The notes: generated from the sequence alone by a model not told the origin. DNA of 64,000 nt from Hymenopus coronatus (GCA_030762935.1 CM060892.1:91422827-91486826), one strand, 5' to 3'. Positions 43,230 to 56,257 are shown, numbered from the stretch's first letter. Program-made: numbers and translations.

Positions 43230-45895
43230 AGATCAAGTGTAGTCAAGTACTTCTCTAGATAATTGTGAAAACTTTTTAACAGCAGAGTAAAACTATCTAT
43301 ACTAAGCTGCTCAGCACCCAACAGCGTGCTGCAAATGCATTGTATAGTGAGCTACGTTGTCTATAATAGCAAGGGATTTGATAAAGACGATTTTTCGGTT
43401 CCTGATAATACTGTAACTTAATTGCTTTAGTTACACAGATGGATGCAGTGCTCTACATTATTGCGGGGGTATGCTTTTGAATTAGATCTCCCCGTTGTAA
43501 AGCCAAGCTGATAAGGTTTACTGCACATGAGGAGATTAAGCTGAAAATCACAGTATATAAATCCCCTTATAGCACTGCATGCAAGCCCAACGCGCTCTAC
43601 ATATTTTAAAAAGTAATGTCCCTACTGTTCTTATAAAACGACAGAGGATTCAACTCGGTGTTACGGTGTAGATTTCCATCAACAATTTTGATGAAATTGT
43701 CATGCTCTAGCTACAATTATTTATTTGGGTTCTCCAAATATTCATTGTACTTTTTTATTTTAAAAGTACTCCCAGTACAATGCATTTTGCTTTATAGCTT
43801 ATTACATAGTCTTAAACTTTTTAAACACAAAATTATATATTTTAGGATACCAGGGTTCGTGGGTTACTTACTCTCTCACCTCAGCCGGTAATCCTAGAGG
43901 TTGGTAACACAGATTTTGGCTTGCGAGAGGTATAAGCAGATGGTGACCTCCAGGAAAAGAATAAATGGGAAATGGGAATAATCTTAACCTGAGGGGATTA
44001 GGAAATTATCAGTGAGATGAGAGTAAAAGAAGGAACGTGGTACAGATAGCTTTCATAATGGCAATTCAGAAATATTCGTTTAGGCAGAGTAAATTAAGAA
44101 CCTTAGCTCCTGACTTATCTGGGCACATTTAGGCTTAACACACAATTACATTATTTAAGTAAAAGTTATTGCTGTTGCAGGACTCTTTCTTACTCCTGGT
44201 GACATCAATCTGGACATCAATTGTGCGCATCCGAAGATGAACTAGAAATGGAGAGACATGAGAGACAATGGAGAGAGAAAGCGGACAATGGGGATGCATA
44301 GAGAGCGACATAGGCCGTCCGATACCATTTAAAGAGTCCTTAAAACTGTCAGCACTTCTGAGGTGATATGGCCTCAAAAATTCTGCATTGCGTTCATATT
44401 TCGACACTTTTTCTAAATGGTTGAAATCTTGATTAAATTAATTTTTCAAATATGTAATTTCAGAATGAAACACAGCTCCACAGGGTGCAAAAAGGAAGTT
44501 TGCAACAGTGTTAGAACATAAAGAATGTTAGGTAGTAATCGATTTTAATTTTATATTTGTTTATAAATCGTGTCAGGAAGCACAGTTCTGCTGTTGTACA
44601 TATATTAAAATACCTATCTTATCTATCTAACTCAAATATACCACAGATACTGATAGAAAATGTTTACTTAACGTCTTGAATATAGTTTACTGAAGAGGAA
44701 TTCAGGTACTTAATTACGTTTATTTTGGTCCAGAGTTTCCGGTGTAGACCGCGTCTTAAGGCTAAAATCTGCCGACGTTTCGCCCATCTTATGATAAGGC
44801 ATATGATAAGTTTATTTTATTTTTATGCTGTACATACCATCTCTGAAAATCTAGTATTGCATATGGTTTTTTTCTGCTGTATCATTTTATTTATTTGTTT
44901 GTTTTTATTTATTTATATGCCACCTTAGGTAATATCATCGTATTACCCCTTTGATCTTATATATTGACTGCTTAAATTTGAGGTACTTCTCGATTAACTT
45001 AACACACTTCATTATCGAATTTATATTTCCAGGCTCTTGAGGGTGGAGAATAAGAATAGCTTCATCAGGTTAGAATCAAACCCAGCATATTTTTCATTTT
45101 TAATTCAGTATTTTTACCACTTTACTGCAGAGACACTCTTAACAAACCCTCTTGATAATTCTTGTTAATGACCTTGTGCATTACAGTTAAAAGGAGAAAG
45201 TATACATGGAATCACTGCGAAGAAACTGAGAGAACGAAATTAAAACTGAATTATGTTCTCTGTGATGCTTACATCCTGTTCGTAAAGCACATTAAATGCA
45301 GGTATGCGATATTCAAGTTCAATGATAATATTTACTTCTGTTTTGTTCAGTTGTGGCATGAAACTCCGTCAAGTCAATGAAGTGATTTTACTCAACTTCT
45401 AATAGTACATTCAAGGTTTAATTCCTGTTCATAGATGCTGACTATCATAAAGAACGTGTTATCGCAATTATTTTCTACTCAGGTATCCTTATGAAGTAAT
45501 TATAGCTGTTTTAAATTTCACTGTTTTCCCATCACAATCAATGTATTGCGCGCGACCTAGGAAGTCTCTTGCCCTCCACCAAACTTCTTCATATTACGAC
45601 ACTTTATCTGGTCTGCGCAGCTAGGCGTGTAAGGGCTTGGTGTTTAATTTCCAGCTGGGAGTAGGAACTTTTATGCATCGCAGATTATTTCCTATCCTCT
45701 CTAGAGTTCAGAAGTATAAATGAGAGTAGGAATTGTGTGTTTGTGTATCAATGTACAAATAAAAAAATCCTCTTAAAGTTCAATGACAACTAAACACAAT
45801 TAGATTGGAACATGTTCTAATTGTAGTCCTGTATTAGCACCGCAGTTAGAACCGGGGTATAAATGGAACAATAAAATATATGAAAAATAATTTTT
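43230..45895. other. Gene-free AT-rich stretch
   Basis: No coding or RNA gene could be supported. At 44725-44790 GTCTACACCGGAAACTC and GGCGAAACGTCGGCAG (both on the minus strand) resemble the 3'-UTR style of Penelope-like elements, and may be a short relic of another PLE family. GC-richer spots at 44180-44370 and 45590-45700 are unassigned. Confidence 0.4.
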
Positions 45896-45899
45896 ACAT

Positions 45900-46652
45900 T
45901 GAATTATCTACCCATTCTGTAACAAACTATTCTTACAAAAGATTATTATATCTAGTTCATGCTAATCAAGAAGAACATAAGCAGAAATTGTATATTACAT
46001 ATAACATTGTAGATACACTAAGGATAGGGACTTCAGGTTTAAGACAGTCACATTTTTAAAGAGCGCGTCGCTAAGTAATGGCAGAAAAATGAACCGGATG
46101 AAAAAGAAAAAGAAAAAAAAAAGAATAATATGCCATTCGAGAAAAGTGTGACATAAATAAAAAATTAAAAAGAAATATCCATTTTGTGGTTAACTCATCA
46201 AAAAGATATCTGAAAACAAAAATGTTGCTTTAGTATTGTTAAGATTTTCTGTATCTATTACGGTTTACTAGCTATGTAAAAGCATCAAGATTGAAGGGGA
46301 TTTCGTAGGGAATTCCCAGAAAATTCAAGATACACTTTGCATTTGTCATGAAATTATTTTAAGGACATTATATTCAAAATCGTAACCGAGTTTGGGGCAG
46401 ATGTATTCTGCTAAAAAGATTTGATCGATCTTTGGAAGATAATGAAATTCAATACCAATAACAGATTTTTCGTTTTGTTATATGTTCACAGATAAAAAAC
46501 ACAGGCGGATATACACGGAAATTTGTTTTTAAAAATGCTATTTTGTTATTCAGGAATGTCAAAAAAACATTTTCAGTGACATCTCGGTATCAACATTTTA
46601 TAAGGAAAGCAAACTTCCTCTCTTTACTACGCGTGGTAGACAAAGTAAAAAT
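45900..46652 (-). mobile_element. Rep-A copy, diverged and shortened
   Basis: CTGTAACAAACTATTCTTAC, CATGCTAATCAAGAAGAACAT, CAAGATACACTTTGCATTTGTC, GATCTTTGGAAGATAATG, AGATAAAAAACACAGG in the microsatellite position, CATCTCGGTATCAAC and CGTGGTAGACAAAGTAAAA. Confidence 0.72.
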
Positions 46653-47180
46653 AGGTGAATCGTATTAGAATGTCACAAGCTATGTTTCTAACATAGTGCC
46701 GTTGGACTATTATAGGTAATAAATTCGCGTTAAAATGTATGTGATGTAAACTGTAAGCTGTCAGTTTTCTTTACTGATTGCTTCGTTAGATTTGTACAGT
46801 TACAATAACCCTATTTTATATAAAATACTAAAAAGAATGGAAATGAAGATGCATTTAGATTCCTTAATAATGTTTTCTTTCTTCTTAGAAGTTTAAGTTC
46901 TTCATGAAGCTTATTAATAATTAACTTTTTGTAAAAATGTAACGGCGATTAATATTACTAGAGCAACTATGCTGCTGATTTATTAGAAATGGAACGTAGA
47001 ATGGCATAGGTAAATGAAAAAGTATTTATCCTATCATGGTAACCTTTTTAAATCAGGATTTTTACTAAATTATTGTTTGCATTTTTTTCATTTAAATAAA
47101 TTATTTATTAATTAGAATACATTTAAATTTTGCATTACCATTACCCAAGTTTAATTAATTTAAGTAAAAAAGAGTATATC
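46653..47180. other. No gene recognised
   Basis: Very AT-rich. Nothing is supported. Confidence 0.35.
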
Positions 47181-47184
47181 TGTA

Positions 47185-47440
47185 TACATGCAATTATAAC
47201 TGAGCATCTCAAATGGAAATGGGAAGGCCACGTTGCAAAAATGTGCAATAAATATTGGACTTATATAATTACCAAATGGGATCACAGAACAGATAAAAAG
47301 ATGCGTAGGCAGACAGAGGGGCCAGATAGGCTGACTTCTTTATGCATGTCATCTCTAGTCAAGGTATTCAAGAGGCGGAAATGTACGAAAAGAACTCTAA
47401 AAATGTTAATATAGAAGGTCAGAGGCAACAAAACAGGGAA
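47185..47440 (+). mobile_element. LINE 3' fragment (reverse-transcriptase C-terminal region)
   Basis: The frame encodes LKWKWEGHVAKM-(CNKYW) followed by TKWDHRTDKKMRRQ. It matches the LKW.W-GHVARM-RW...W.P...R-RGRP signature just C-terminal to the reverse transcriptase in insect LINEs. The following part is frameshifted and unrecognisable. No upstream polymerase motifs (such as YADD) are present. Confidence 0.75.
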
Positions 47441-48090
47441 CAACTTAAAAACATTTAATGTAAGAGTAGTGCTAATCTTAATAAAATTTGTTTCTGCATA
47501 GGAAAAGAGCGAATATAGTCCTTAGGATTAATTTTTATAACGAGTCTTTTGGAGTTCCCCTGCGAACAAGTAGGAGGACTTAGCCCTTAAGGGATAAAAA
47601 ATATATATACTCACAAACAGAGAGATCACAGCTTTTGCAATTTAAAACCACATTTATAAATTAGTTCTTATGATACTTTTCAGTGTATAACGTTATTTTT
47701 CTACAAATGACAAGGATAAACAGCTGTAGGTTACGCTCGAGGTGCATCTCGTGACAATTCTTTCCTTCTATTTTTTTATATTTGCAGCAGAAAGAATAAT
47801 TAACATTGGTAGTATAAGAAGGTTTTGCTTACACAGTTTTAATTGCCCGCGGCAATAAGTTTGATCCAAAGAAAACTAAACATTCCCATTTAAAATACAC
47901 GGAGATACAAATTTCATTTTAATCGTTTTTATTTTTCTTTAAACACTATAGTAAATGAATCACTTCGATGAGGCAACTCACATGTAAGCAGTAGCTAAAT
48001 CCGAAATGATAATACATCTACTGGTTCTGCATTAGATTTAGTGGGAGTGTTTGATTGTATTTGAAATCCTTTATATGACATAACATTAGT
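47441..48090. other. No gene recognised
   Basis: AT-rich sequence with no supported feature. Confidence 0.35.
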
Positions 48091-48101
48091 AACACCGTTA
48101 T

Positions 48102-48297
48102 GGGCCGCCTCACCTAGACCTTGGGTTCCATCCCAAGCGACCACATGTGAGTTTGCGGTGGACAAAGCTGCGCAGGGGCGGGCTTACTCCGGTTTTCCCC
48201 GCCATCGCATTCCACTGGTGCTCCATCTTCATTTCATATATCACCTGTGTCATCGCCTGCAGTGCAGTGCAGTAGGCGGGCGTTGCATACTACAAAA
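48102..48297 (+). mobile_element. SINE1, shortened and diverged
   Basis: GGGCCGC joins CTCACCTAGACC, so the A box is missing as in the 9771 copy. The B box is GGGTTCCATCCC. One of the two CTCCGG motifs is lost. Flanks ACACCGTTAT (48092-48101) and ACAGCGTTAT (48298-48307) form a TSD with one mismatch. Confidence 0.85.
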
Positions 48298-48423
48298 ACA
48301 GCGTTATTTTATATAGTAAAAGTGTCCGTTTTATTAACATTGACATGTGATTATGACATAGAAGTAGGAAATGCATGTTCGAGCTTTTAGACATTGTAAT
48401 GTGTACTGGAAGCTAAAAATATC

Positions 48424-48481
48424 AATAATAATAATAATAACACAGTAACAATGGCATTGTCACTACAACAACAACAACAAC

Positions 48482-48512
<31 letters not shown>
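48424..48512. repeat. (ATA)n-(ACA)n trinucleotide repeats
   Basis: ATAATA run, a short spacer, CAACAACAACAA, then ATAATAATA to 48510. Frames through it encode poly-Ile or poly-Cys only. Confidence 0.95.
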
Positions 48513-48657
48513 GAATTCAACACCTTCACTAAAAGGGAGATTGCTTTTGCAAAAATTCTTCATTGCAAACACAACCTCCTTAATCCTTCTTTAACATTTG
48601 GTATTTTTAGATTGAGAAGCCTTTTCCCATTTATCATGCTTTAATAAGCAGCTTATT

Positions 48658-49577
48658 ATCACTTACTTTTACTAATCCTTCCCCTACATATGTACAATGT
48701 AATAGTAGGTATAGAGGGTATTGTATTCCACCCAAAAATTCTATACAGAAATACATGTTTTAAGACGCCAATAAAAGTATTGTAGAAAAAGGTCCGTGTG
48801 CATTCTGAGGCTGTTTGTGTGTGTGTGTGTGTGTTTATGAGTGTGCATTTGAGGTCAGCATAGCTCAAAAATAGAAAGTCCGTTAAATACGAAACTTGGT
48901 AATATTTTGGGATGCAATACGGAGATTTCCAGGAGAATTCCTAAAAACTATTCCTTACATACAACATTTTTGTTAAATGTTGATTTTCTCAAATATCTCT
49001 CTTCACGATTTTGATTAAAGTAGCTTACGTTTTAGATATTTACATAGCAAAACAATAAAAAGACGTATATCTTAATTTTTCTGGGAACTGTTTCTAAAGA
49101 TCTCTTCATTCTGTATAACTTTTGTATAACTGGTGATGGGTATGCAATAGGCGAAAAATTTACTACATAAAACTATAGATCTCGTTAAAATACACAATTT
49201 ATAACATATACAACTTTTGGTAGAGTTACCGTTTCTGAGATATTTCTTGTGGTTGGCTTCAATTATAGACTACTTTAAACTTTTCTCAACGGGAAAAACT
49301 TTTCTCATCTTTCGCTTCATATCTCTTTTGTTTTTCTCTGTTCATGTAAAGGGAACTGAATTTCAAATGTTTCACAGTGCGACTAGTTTTTAGGAGATCT
49401 CACTATTGCTTTAGCCAAATGTATTTCCCTATTTCGCTTCTACTTAAAATGAAGCATGCAATTAGGTCATTTCTTGATTAGTGTGAAGTAGTTGAAAGAA
49501 TAATTTTTGTAAGAATAGTTTGTTAGCAGGATAGGTAGAGAAAGACATGCGAATGAAGCAACTCAGATTTTTCTATT
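48658..49577 (+). mobile_element. Rep-A copy, complete (about 920 bp)
   Basis: End A hairpin is at about 48683-48725, the (TG)12-like tract at 48810-48834, GCATAGCTCAAAAATAG, CTTTTGTATAACTGGTGATGGG, ATTTCTTGTGGTTGGCTTC and the end-B region TAGGTAGAGAAAGACATG with CAACTCAGATTTTT. Confidence 0.85.
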
Positions 49578-50175
49578 GACGTCGCCTTAGGTAGCCTTCA
49601 AGGTTTTAACCCTACACCATACTATAATGTTTCGTCAAGTAGTTAAGAGTACAATCCAATCTAGCTTCCTTTCATCACCTGTTCTCAGATGGCTCCATCT
49701 GTACTCAGACGTAGTAACCAGCCTTAACAGTCTCATTCATTACACCGTAACACTTTGCTTTGCGTCAAGTAGATTACGTTTTGGTAGCGTCACTGTCGGT
49801 GAAGAGATGGCAGAGTAATTGCAGCTACCATCTATTTTCAATTTGTTTTTGCTTCTTTTTTTTTTGTTTTTAGCTTTTTATGTCTAACGCCCTTTAACTT
49901 GGTTGGTCATATCGGACGATGTTTAAGTTTTTACTGTGTTATTCAAAATATTAACACCTCGCCTTCAAAGGCAGGTTGTGTTTTACTCCACGTGTACTCT
50001 ACGTCTTTCTGTCATTTCTATTGGCTGAAGTAACGAGCTCATTGGTGTACTGCAAAACGTCGGCGACTTCCCAGAATAATCAGTGCGCTGACTGAGAGGT
50101 TTCTATGAAATAAGATAAACCCCGTGTTAACCTTTTGAGTAGCACGGTAATACTGGACATTCGTATTATTAGGAT
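49578..50175. other. No gene recognised
   Basis: GC-richer pieces at 49620-49830 and 49980-50110 have no domain. TACTGCAAAACGTCGGCG at 50046 recalls PLE-type 3'-UTR wording but is too short to call. Confidence 0.35.
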
Positions 50176-50179
50176 AAGG

Positions 50180-50296
50180 GATAACCCCGAAAAAAAGCTT
50201 TATCCGGGTAACTCACCCTAAGCGAGGTTCAAACTCGCGACCTGTTGAATGTGAGGCAGACACGCTGTCACAACACTACCCAGACGGGTTTTTCTA
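50180..50296 (-). repeat. Dispersed tRNA-like repeat, copy 1
   Basis: The minus strand has GGGTAGTGTTGTGACAGCGTG and GCGAGTTTGAACCTCGC, resembling A and B boxes. It is collinear with 53205-53325 (AATAAGAGAAAACCCCGAC, ATGTGAGACAGATACAC). Confidence 0.5.
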
Positions 50297-50864
50297 CTAT
50301 TGTTTTAGACTGGTAGTGGAGCCTTGGCCGTGGTCGTGGTATTAAATATATAATCTAAAATTTATTTTGGTGATTGAAGGAAAAACACTAAAATTCTCCA
50401 GCTAGATTGTCTATCAACAGAATTTGGACCCTGGTCCTTCCGAGTACGTACCTGAGCTATGCTTCTCATTCATTGATCTAACCATTAGATCATATATTGC
50501 TAATAATTTGCAACATTACTGTCATAAAATGGAATTTTGGGAAGCCGAAAGGTTACACTGTACGGTGATCTTTGTGTCTGTGACCGTCAAGAGGGGAGCA
50601 TGTAGAATTGAGTAGTTGTGGCACCTTTCACCTTACCGCAACAAGTAACTGTACCGTTTTTATAATAAACTGTATTTGTAAACTATAATTGTTCTCTATG
50701 TAGTTTATATCTTCCGCAGCGTTTTCTAGGTAGTTTCCAATGATATTTCTCTAAAGCTACGCTCCTATGTCTTAATAAAGGAAGTTGGTAAATTCTAACA
50801 CCTTATAATGTAATTTTAAGCACTTTTGCGATCTCCTAACCTTCCTGTTTCGAGATTTTTCCCC
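50297..50864. other. No gene recognised
   Basis: AT-rich sequence. Nothing is supported. Confidence 0.35.
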
Positions 50865-50865
50865 T

Positions 50866-51235
50866 TTCGCTCACCGAGCGACATGGCTCAGCGATAACAT
50901 GGGAGGTTTGTATTGTAGAGGTCCCGGGTTCCACTCCCTTTGGGTTGGCTAATATATCCATGCATTTTTCTGAGGCTCCTCCTCTAACATGAATGCCCTA
51001 TCTATCATTTTCTGTCCGCAGCTACCTTTCACCATTGCGGTTTGCGGTTGTATATTGTGGCAGGACGATGGCATTTGCGGTAGGACTGCTGGGGCCCCCT
51101 TCCTAGAAACTCTCCCGTTTGCCACGGAATTCTCGGGGAGAATGAAGATTAGCAGGTGAGGTTTGGGTCGTCCGATTCCGGTTATCCTTCGGATATCACG
51201 ATCCTCCTTACCTCCCACGAATCACGTTGGAAGCA
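50866..51235 (+). mobile_element. SINE5, copy 1
   Basis: A box is ACATGGCTCAGCGATAACATG; B box is CCCGGGTTCCACTCCC. The body shares, with 51715-52075, CTCCTC-AAC-ATGAATGCCCT, ATCATTTTCTGTCC and a GGTTTGCGGTTG segment. It is GC-rich against AT-rich flanks. TSD was not found. Confidence 0.6.
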
Positions 51236-51711
51236 AAATTGCCTATATGTAGTGTTGTTCTTCAGGTACTGGAGGCCTCTCTGACTGCTATTTCTCAAAA
51301 CTTCACCTTATTGTTTTTCAGTGAGCCAGTGAACACGTTCTGGTGAAGTTATAATATCCAAGTTTTATGAAGACTTGAGTTACTTCTTTTAGTAACAATC
51401 TATGAATATTCAACTACATTTTGTTGGAAGAATGTATTATCGGAAAGGAAGCGAACAAAATGGCAAAACACAGAAATGAAGGAGTGCTTTGTCTTCAGTG
51501 GAGATATTTGTTGTTGCAGTTGAGAGCTAATGAAATACACTTGCTCAAATACTGGAATTTAAATTGTAATACTGAGGAAGGAAAAACTATATCTGGAAAT
51601 GATATCATTCGCTTCACTGAGTTTCTGAGTACTAACAAAGATAAAACAAGAGAGAAGAGTGTCTGTAACAAAACAATGCGTACATTTATGAACATTCAAA
51701 CTAGAAGCTAG
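51236..51711. other. Unrecognised open frame region
   Basis: An open frame of 96 codons (51421-51711) includes the phrase RNEGVLCLQWRY, faintly like some DNA-transposon proteins, but no conserved residues can be confirmed. It has no context for a gene. Confidence 0.3.
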
Positions 51712-52078
51712 TGGACCGACGGAGATAGCTCCAGGATAATCTATGACGCTCGTATTTCAGGAGACGCCAAGTTCGAGTCCCTTCGAGCCGGACTATGCAT
51801 ATTTGTTCATGGATTCCCTGGTAGGCAAGTGAATGCTGGAGTGGTTCCCCTTCTACCACAAATGCCCTGTCCATCATTTCCTGTCCCTACTATTATCTTT
51901 CGTTGGTTTCACGGTTGAAGGACAAGGTGACGGCGTTCGGCGTTTTGTGTGCTACTTTGAAGTATCTCGTTGGCATTTGGCGGGACTTCTGAGGGGCTGA
52001 AACATGGCGCTGGGGTTGTTAAGACAGATAACCCTTTGGATCTTTCCCTCCTAGGAGTCACTTTAGAGTCACCCTCCT
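51712..52078 (+). mobile_element. SINE5, copy 2
   Basis: A box is GGAGATAGCTCCAGGATAATC; B box is CCAAGTTCGAGTCCC. The body has CTACCACAAATGCCCTGTCC and ATCATTTCCTGTCC as in copy 1. It directly abuts an end-B-truncated Rep-A copy. Confidence 0.6.
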
Positions 52079-52084
52079 ATATGC

Positions 52085-52838
52085 TACAAATAATCTTCTC
52101 TATCCTGCAACACATTTTTCTTGAAAAGGCTTTTAGTTTTATCCACTTCATGTTTATTAAGTTAAAAGTACTAGAAATGATCATATTACATATTATTTCC
52201 CTATACAAAAGAAATGAAGTGCAATAAGCTAAGGCAATAATCAAAACATTTTAAAGCCGGTTGTTGTATATTCTTTTTGCTTAACAAGAAGAAAGAAACA
52301 ATAAATAAATATGTAAACTCTGAAAATAACGTGAAATAACTTAGTTATGTTTAGCACAAAAAATGTATTTACGTAAAATGTATTATAAGGACTTCCACAT
52401 TGTGTGTGTAGTACGTTTTTATCTATCTCTTAGAGTTTACCAGTTATGCAAAAGTCATTCAGAATGAAAAGGACTTCAGATGTTATTCTCAGTAAATTCA
52501 AGATATGCATTTTATTCGTCATAACAAAATCTTAAACATGTATTTTAATCAAATCGTTAGTTGACATTTTTAAAATTCTCAAAAATTTCAGAAAGACTTC
52601 ATCTAAAGTGTACTTTGGCTGCGTGATTATCTTGAAAACCTTCGTATTTTTATAAAATACAGAACACAAATATCCAGTTTTGTACCTAATCTTTTGCGTT
52701 TTAGTAATATCTTCACAGGCATACATGGACCTTTTTATAAAAATATTTTATTGGATTCAGAGGAAATTGAAGCGTGTATTTTCGGTGAAGTTTCTCCATC
52801 TACTATGAATGTTGTACATATGCGCTAGGGAAACAAAA
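52085..52838 (-). mobile_element. Rep-A copy, diverged
   Basis: CTATCCTGCAACACATTTTTC near end B, CACTTCATGTTTATTAAG, AGCCGGTTGTTGTAT, TAGAGTTTACCAGTTATGC, ATTTTAATCAAATCGTTAG, CTTGAAAACCTTCGTA. There is no microsatellite (ACAGGCATACATGG in its place). End A is GCGCTAGGGAAACAA. Confidence 0.72.
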
Positions 52839-53204
52839 AAAGAGAACCTCAGGATAATGGCTTTGACATAGGGAGTTATTTAACCAGCGAAACGCTTGAA
52901 AATGACTGCCGAGCGTGGCTTCAAACTTTGTAAATATGTACTTAAAATATGTGTATTTTTACAACAAAAATCGAAAATCGACATTTTTGGACACAATTAT
53001 AAAAAAAAAACACTTTTGTGTAGCTTTATTAGGAAGTATACGTCTAATTCAACAGATAAACAAATCCAAAAGTGAAGAATAACGTCCTTATCTTTTTTTT
53101 AAGTTTAAAAATATTTAACTGGTATATGAATAAATGAAATGACTGAAAAGATGCTGAAAAATCCCGGAGCCACAAAGCTTAGAGCAACCGACAGTTATGT
53201 TTTC

Positions 53205-53325
53205 GGAATAAGAGAAAACCCCGACAAAAGTAGGTACTTTAACAGGATATTCACACTGAACAAGAATAGAATATTTTGGATGTGAGACAGATACACTATT
53301 CTTACCTCATGGAGGTGGGCTGAAA
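53205..53325 (-). repeat. Dispersed tRNA-like repeat, copy 2
   Basis: A diverged version of 50180-50296 in the same orientation, with both box-like elements decayed. 52839-53204 upstream of it shows nothing else. Confidence 0.45.
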
Positions 53326-54329
53326 TCATTAATGTGATTAATAGAATATGGAAAATAAAGTAAATATCAGATTTATACACAGTTGTGAATTTTTCCAGTT
53401 TGTCCTGAGAAAAGGTACTTTAAATCTGAGCGCAAAGCAAATTTATCGTATTATATTTATTTTAATTTAATGATAAATTATAACGTTCTGAAAATTAGCT
53501 TATGTGCTAAATATGGCTGATCATATGTTTGCTGTGAATTTGTTGAAGAAGGCAACTTGTGACAATTATGCCTTGGATCACTACCAAAGCTTTCAAATTC
53601 TGAACAAATTCAAGTTCTGAAATTATACTCATGGCACATTGAACAGCGTGAATGAGCTTCGATAGGAGTCCTTCTAAATTTCCTCCTCAATTAATGCAAA
53701 AGTTTGCCTCAGAGTCTTCTTTAAAACTCGGTACACCCGCTCCAGGGCTCTTCTGGATTTAGGAGTACATTAATGATTTACTTCGAAAAAGGCTGAAAAC
53801 CGAGCACTTATTTTTGAAGCAAGTCTTTGTTCTGTACTTAATGTAATGCTTTGTATGAAACATTAATCACTACTTTACATTCTTTAGCGCTACTTTTCTT
53901 GTTTGGGAATTTAGGCACGAACAAATATATAAATGCTTGCGCAAATTCATCTGTGGGCCATTACCTTAAAATTCACTTTGAACATAATTTGTATATCTAC
54001 GAATATATCAAATGCATATTATATTAAAATGTTTACTAATATGCGCTTCCCTATGCGGGAAATTTCTAATCTCTCATCAAATGGCTAATTCTTCTAAGCC
54101 TAAAATAAAATAATACAGGTAACAAAAGCTCTTCTTTATTATTGTAACAAAAAATCTTTATTTCTGCCAATGTTTACAAATGTAAATATGTTCACAAATA
54201 AATGCCTTTATTGGATTCTTTCGCAACAATACTGCCATATAGCTTCCTTTCGACATTCGCTGCGACGATGGCTACTACTGCTCGCTACCAATTTCCCGTC
54301 GAAACCGAATTAACTGCTGCAAAATATTG
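53326..54329. other. No gene recognised
   Basis: AT-rich. 53520-53850 has denser coding-like composition on both strands but is full of stops, possibly an old element. Confidence 0.35.
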
Positions 54330-54582
54330 AGTGTTATTTATGGACGCTCTTTAATTTCTGTGGTTCTCAGCGTCCAATTCTATTTTGTGTGTGAAAGGTA
54401 GCTTGGTAAGAGGCCTTTTTTAAGGCTTCAGGTCCTTTTACGCTATTTAAATCTATGACATGGGACGACTGGCTTTACTTCCCTTCCGAAGAAAGTCATG
54501 CTAAGGATTTTTCTGCCCGAAAAAATCAATCACCCTCCGCGACCTTCGGAACCAGAAGCCAGCATGACCAGACTCCGGTACT
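54330..54582 (-). mobile_element. SINE2, B box lost
   Basis: The minus strand has GGTCATGCTGGCTTC head, GGTCGCGGAGGGTGATTG, TTTTTTCGGGCAG, GGAAGGGAAGTAAAGC, and tail GCGTCCATAAATAACAC seen as GTGTTATTTATGGACGC. Upstream of the head, CAGTACCGGAGTC is not part of SINE2 but matches the tail of SINE4. Confidence 0.75.
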
Positions 54583-54589
54583 GTTTAAA

Positions 54590-55235
54590 AAAAATGCGAA
54601 ACGTAGATTTTCAGGAAAATCCCCCATCTCCCACTACTTTTTACATGGAACATTTTTCAAGGTATTTATTTCCTAAAAAATATCCCTAACGCTTTTTATT
54701 AAAATACCATATGCTTAAGACATAAATGTGTATATTGAACATTCTGGGAATATCCTTTGAAGACACCTTAACTCTGGATGATGTTTGTGTAACTTTTACA
54801 TAACTGATACATCGTAAAATACAGACAAAATTTACTGAACAGAAAATTTAGAACTGGTTAAAAAACACACAATTTCAGTCATATGCTGTTTTGTACAGTT
54901 AAGTGTATCTAGGATAGTCTAGTTATTGGTTTTTGTTTTAAAATACTTAAGCTTTTCTCAAACAGGAAGTCATCTTTCTTTTGGTCTCTCTTTTGCTTAC
55001 TCATAACTGGCGTAAGAACTGAATTTCAATTATTTCACATACCCACCGGCTTTTATGTCTATCTCTTTAGCCTAGTGCATTCATTTGTTTCCCTTCTACT
55101 AACAAAGACATATGTAATAACTTCAATTCTATTAAAGTCTCTCTCGATTAGCATGATGTAGATTAACGAATAATGTTTATTTACAAAAGTATGTTTGCGG
55201 AACAACTAAAGAAAGGCATTTGTCTGGAACATAGC
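54590..55235 (+). mobile_element. Rep-A copy, end-A third missing
   Basis: From AAATGCGAAACGTAGATTTTC through CCCCCATCTCCCACTAC, TACATAACTGATACATCG, CTCAAACAGGAAGTCATC and CTCTCGATTAGCATGATG to a decayed end B (CTGGAACATAGCTTTTTT). Confidence 0.8.
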
Positions 55236-55350
55236 TTTTTTCAACACTTTTTCACACTCAAAATAACCCACATCATGTAATTTTTCACTGATTTATAGCA
55301 AAAGGTTTATGCTGTCTCTCACAAGCATATTAAAGAAAATGGTCATATTA

Positions 55351-55523
55351 CTACTTTCTCTACACATTATACGTACATAATTTATAGAGTAGGTATTGTA
55401 TTGCACCCAAAAATTCGATACAGAGATTTCGCCGGAAATATATGTTTTGAGACCCTCCGGAATCCAAAAAAATGTGTTCTTAGAAACATGTCCATGTGTC
55501 TCCTTCTGTCAATGTGTTTGTTA

Positions 55524-55574
<51 letters not shown>

Positions 55575-56257
55575 TATGTGAGAGACTGTGGACAGCAGAG
55601 CTCAAAAACGAAAAGTCAGTTAAATACCGAACTTGGTATTTAAGTTCAGTATATTCCAAGAATGCGACACAAAGATTTTAAAGAAAATCGCCACCTCCAA
55701 CTTCTCTTTATATGGAACATTTCGAAAAGTTTGTTTTTCTCAAAAATGGCTAACTATTTTGATTAAAATACCGCATATTAAAATTATTCACATCAAATTT
55801 TGTATTTGAATTTTCTGGAAATTGTATCTGAAGAGCTCTTTATTCTGGGTGAGCTTTGTAGAATATTACGTAATGGTTAAACCATAAGAGCTTATCAAAC
55901 ATTTACTACATAAAAATATAGATCTCATTAAAACATGTAATTTATGTCATACATTTTTTTTTGTAGAGTTGATCGTTTTCGGAATACTCATTTTTAAACT
56001 CCCAAACTTTTGTTTATTATTCGCCATGTAAAGCGAATTGAACCTCCATTGTTTACATAGCGACCAGCCTCTAAAAGATTTGACCTTTGCTTTCCCTTAT
56101 TTCCCTACTACTTACAAGGAAGCAGGCAATAAAAACATTTCTATTAATGTTTATCAAGATTAGCATGACGTAGATAAAGAATGACCTTTTGGAAGAAAAA
56201 AATTGTTGCTGTAATAGCTAGAGAAAGCTATGTGAATGAAACACATCAATTTTCTTT
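55351..56257 (+). mobile_element. Rep-A copy, complete (about 907 bp)
   Basis: End A is TACTTTCTCTACACATT with an ACGTACATAATTTATAG hairpin. The (GT)(GA) tract is 55522-55572. It has AGCTCAAAAACGAAAAGTC, ACCGAACTTGGTATTTAAG, AATGCGACACAAAG, and end B GTGAATGAAACACATCAATT. Confidence 0.88.

Noticed and set aside
51421..51711. 96-codon frame considered as a transposase or exon
   Set aside because: Only a faint phrase similarity; no catalytic residues, no splice context, no repeats at the ends.
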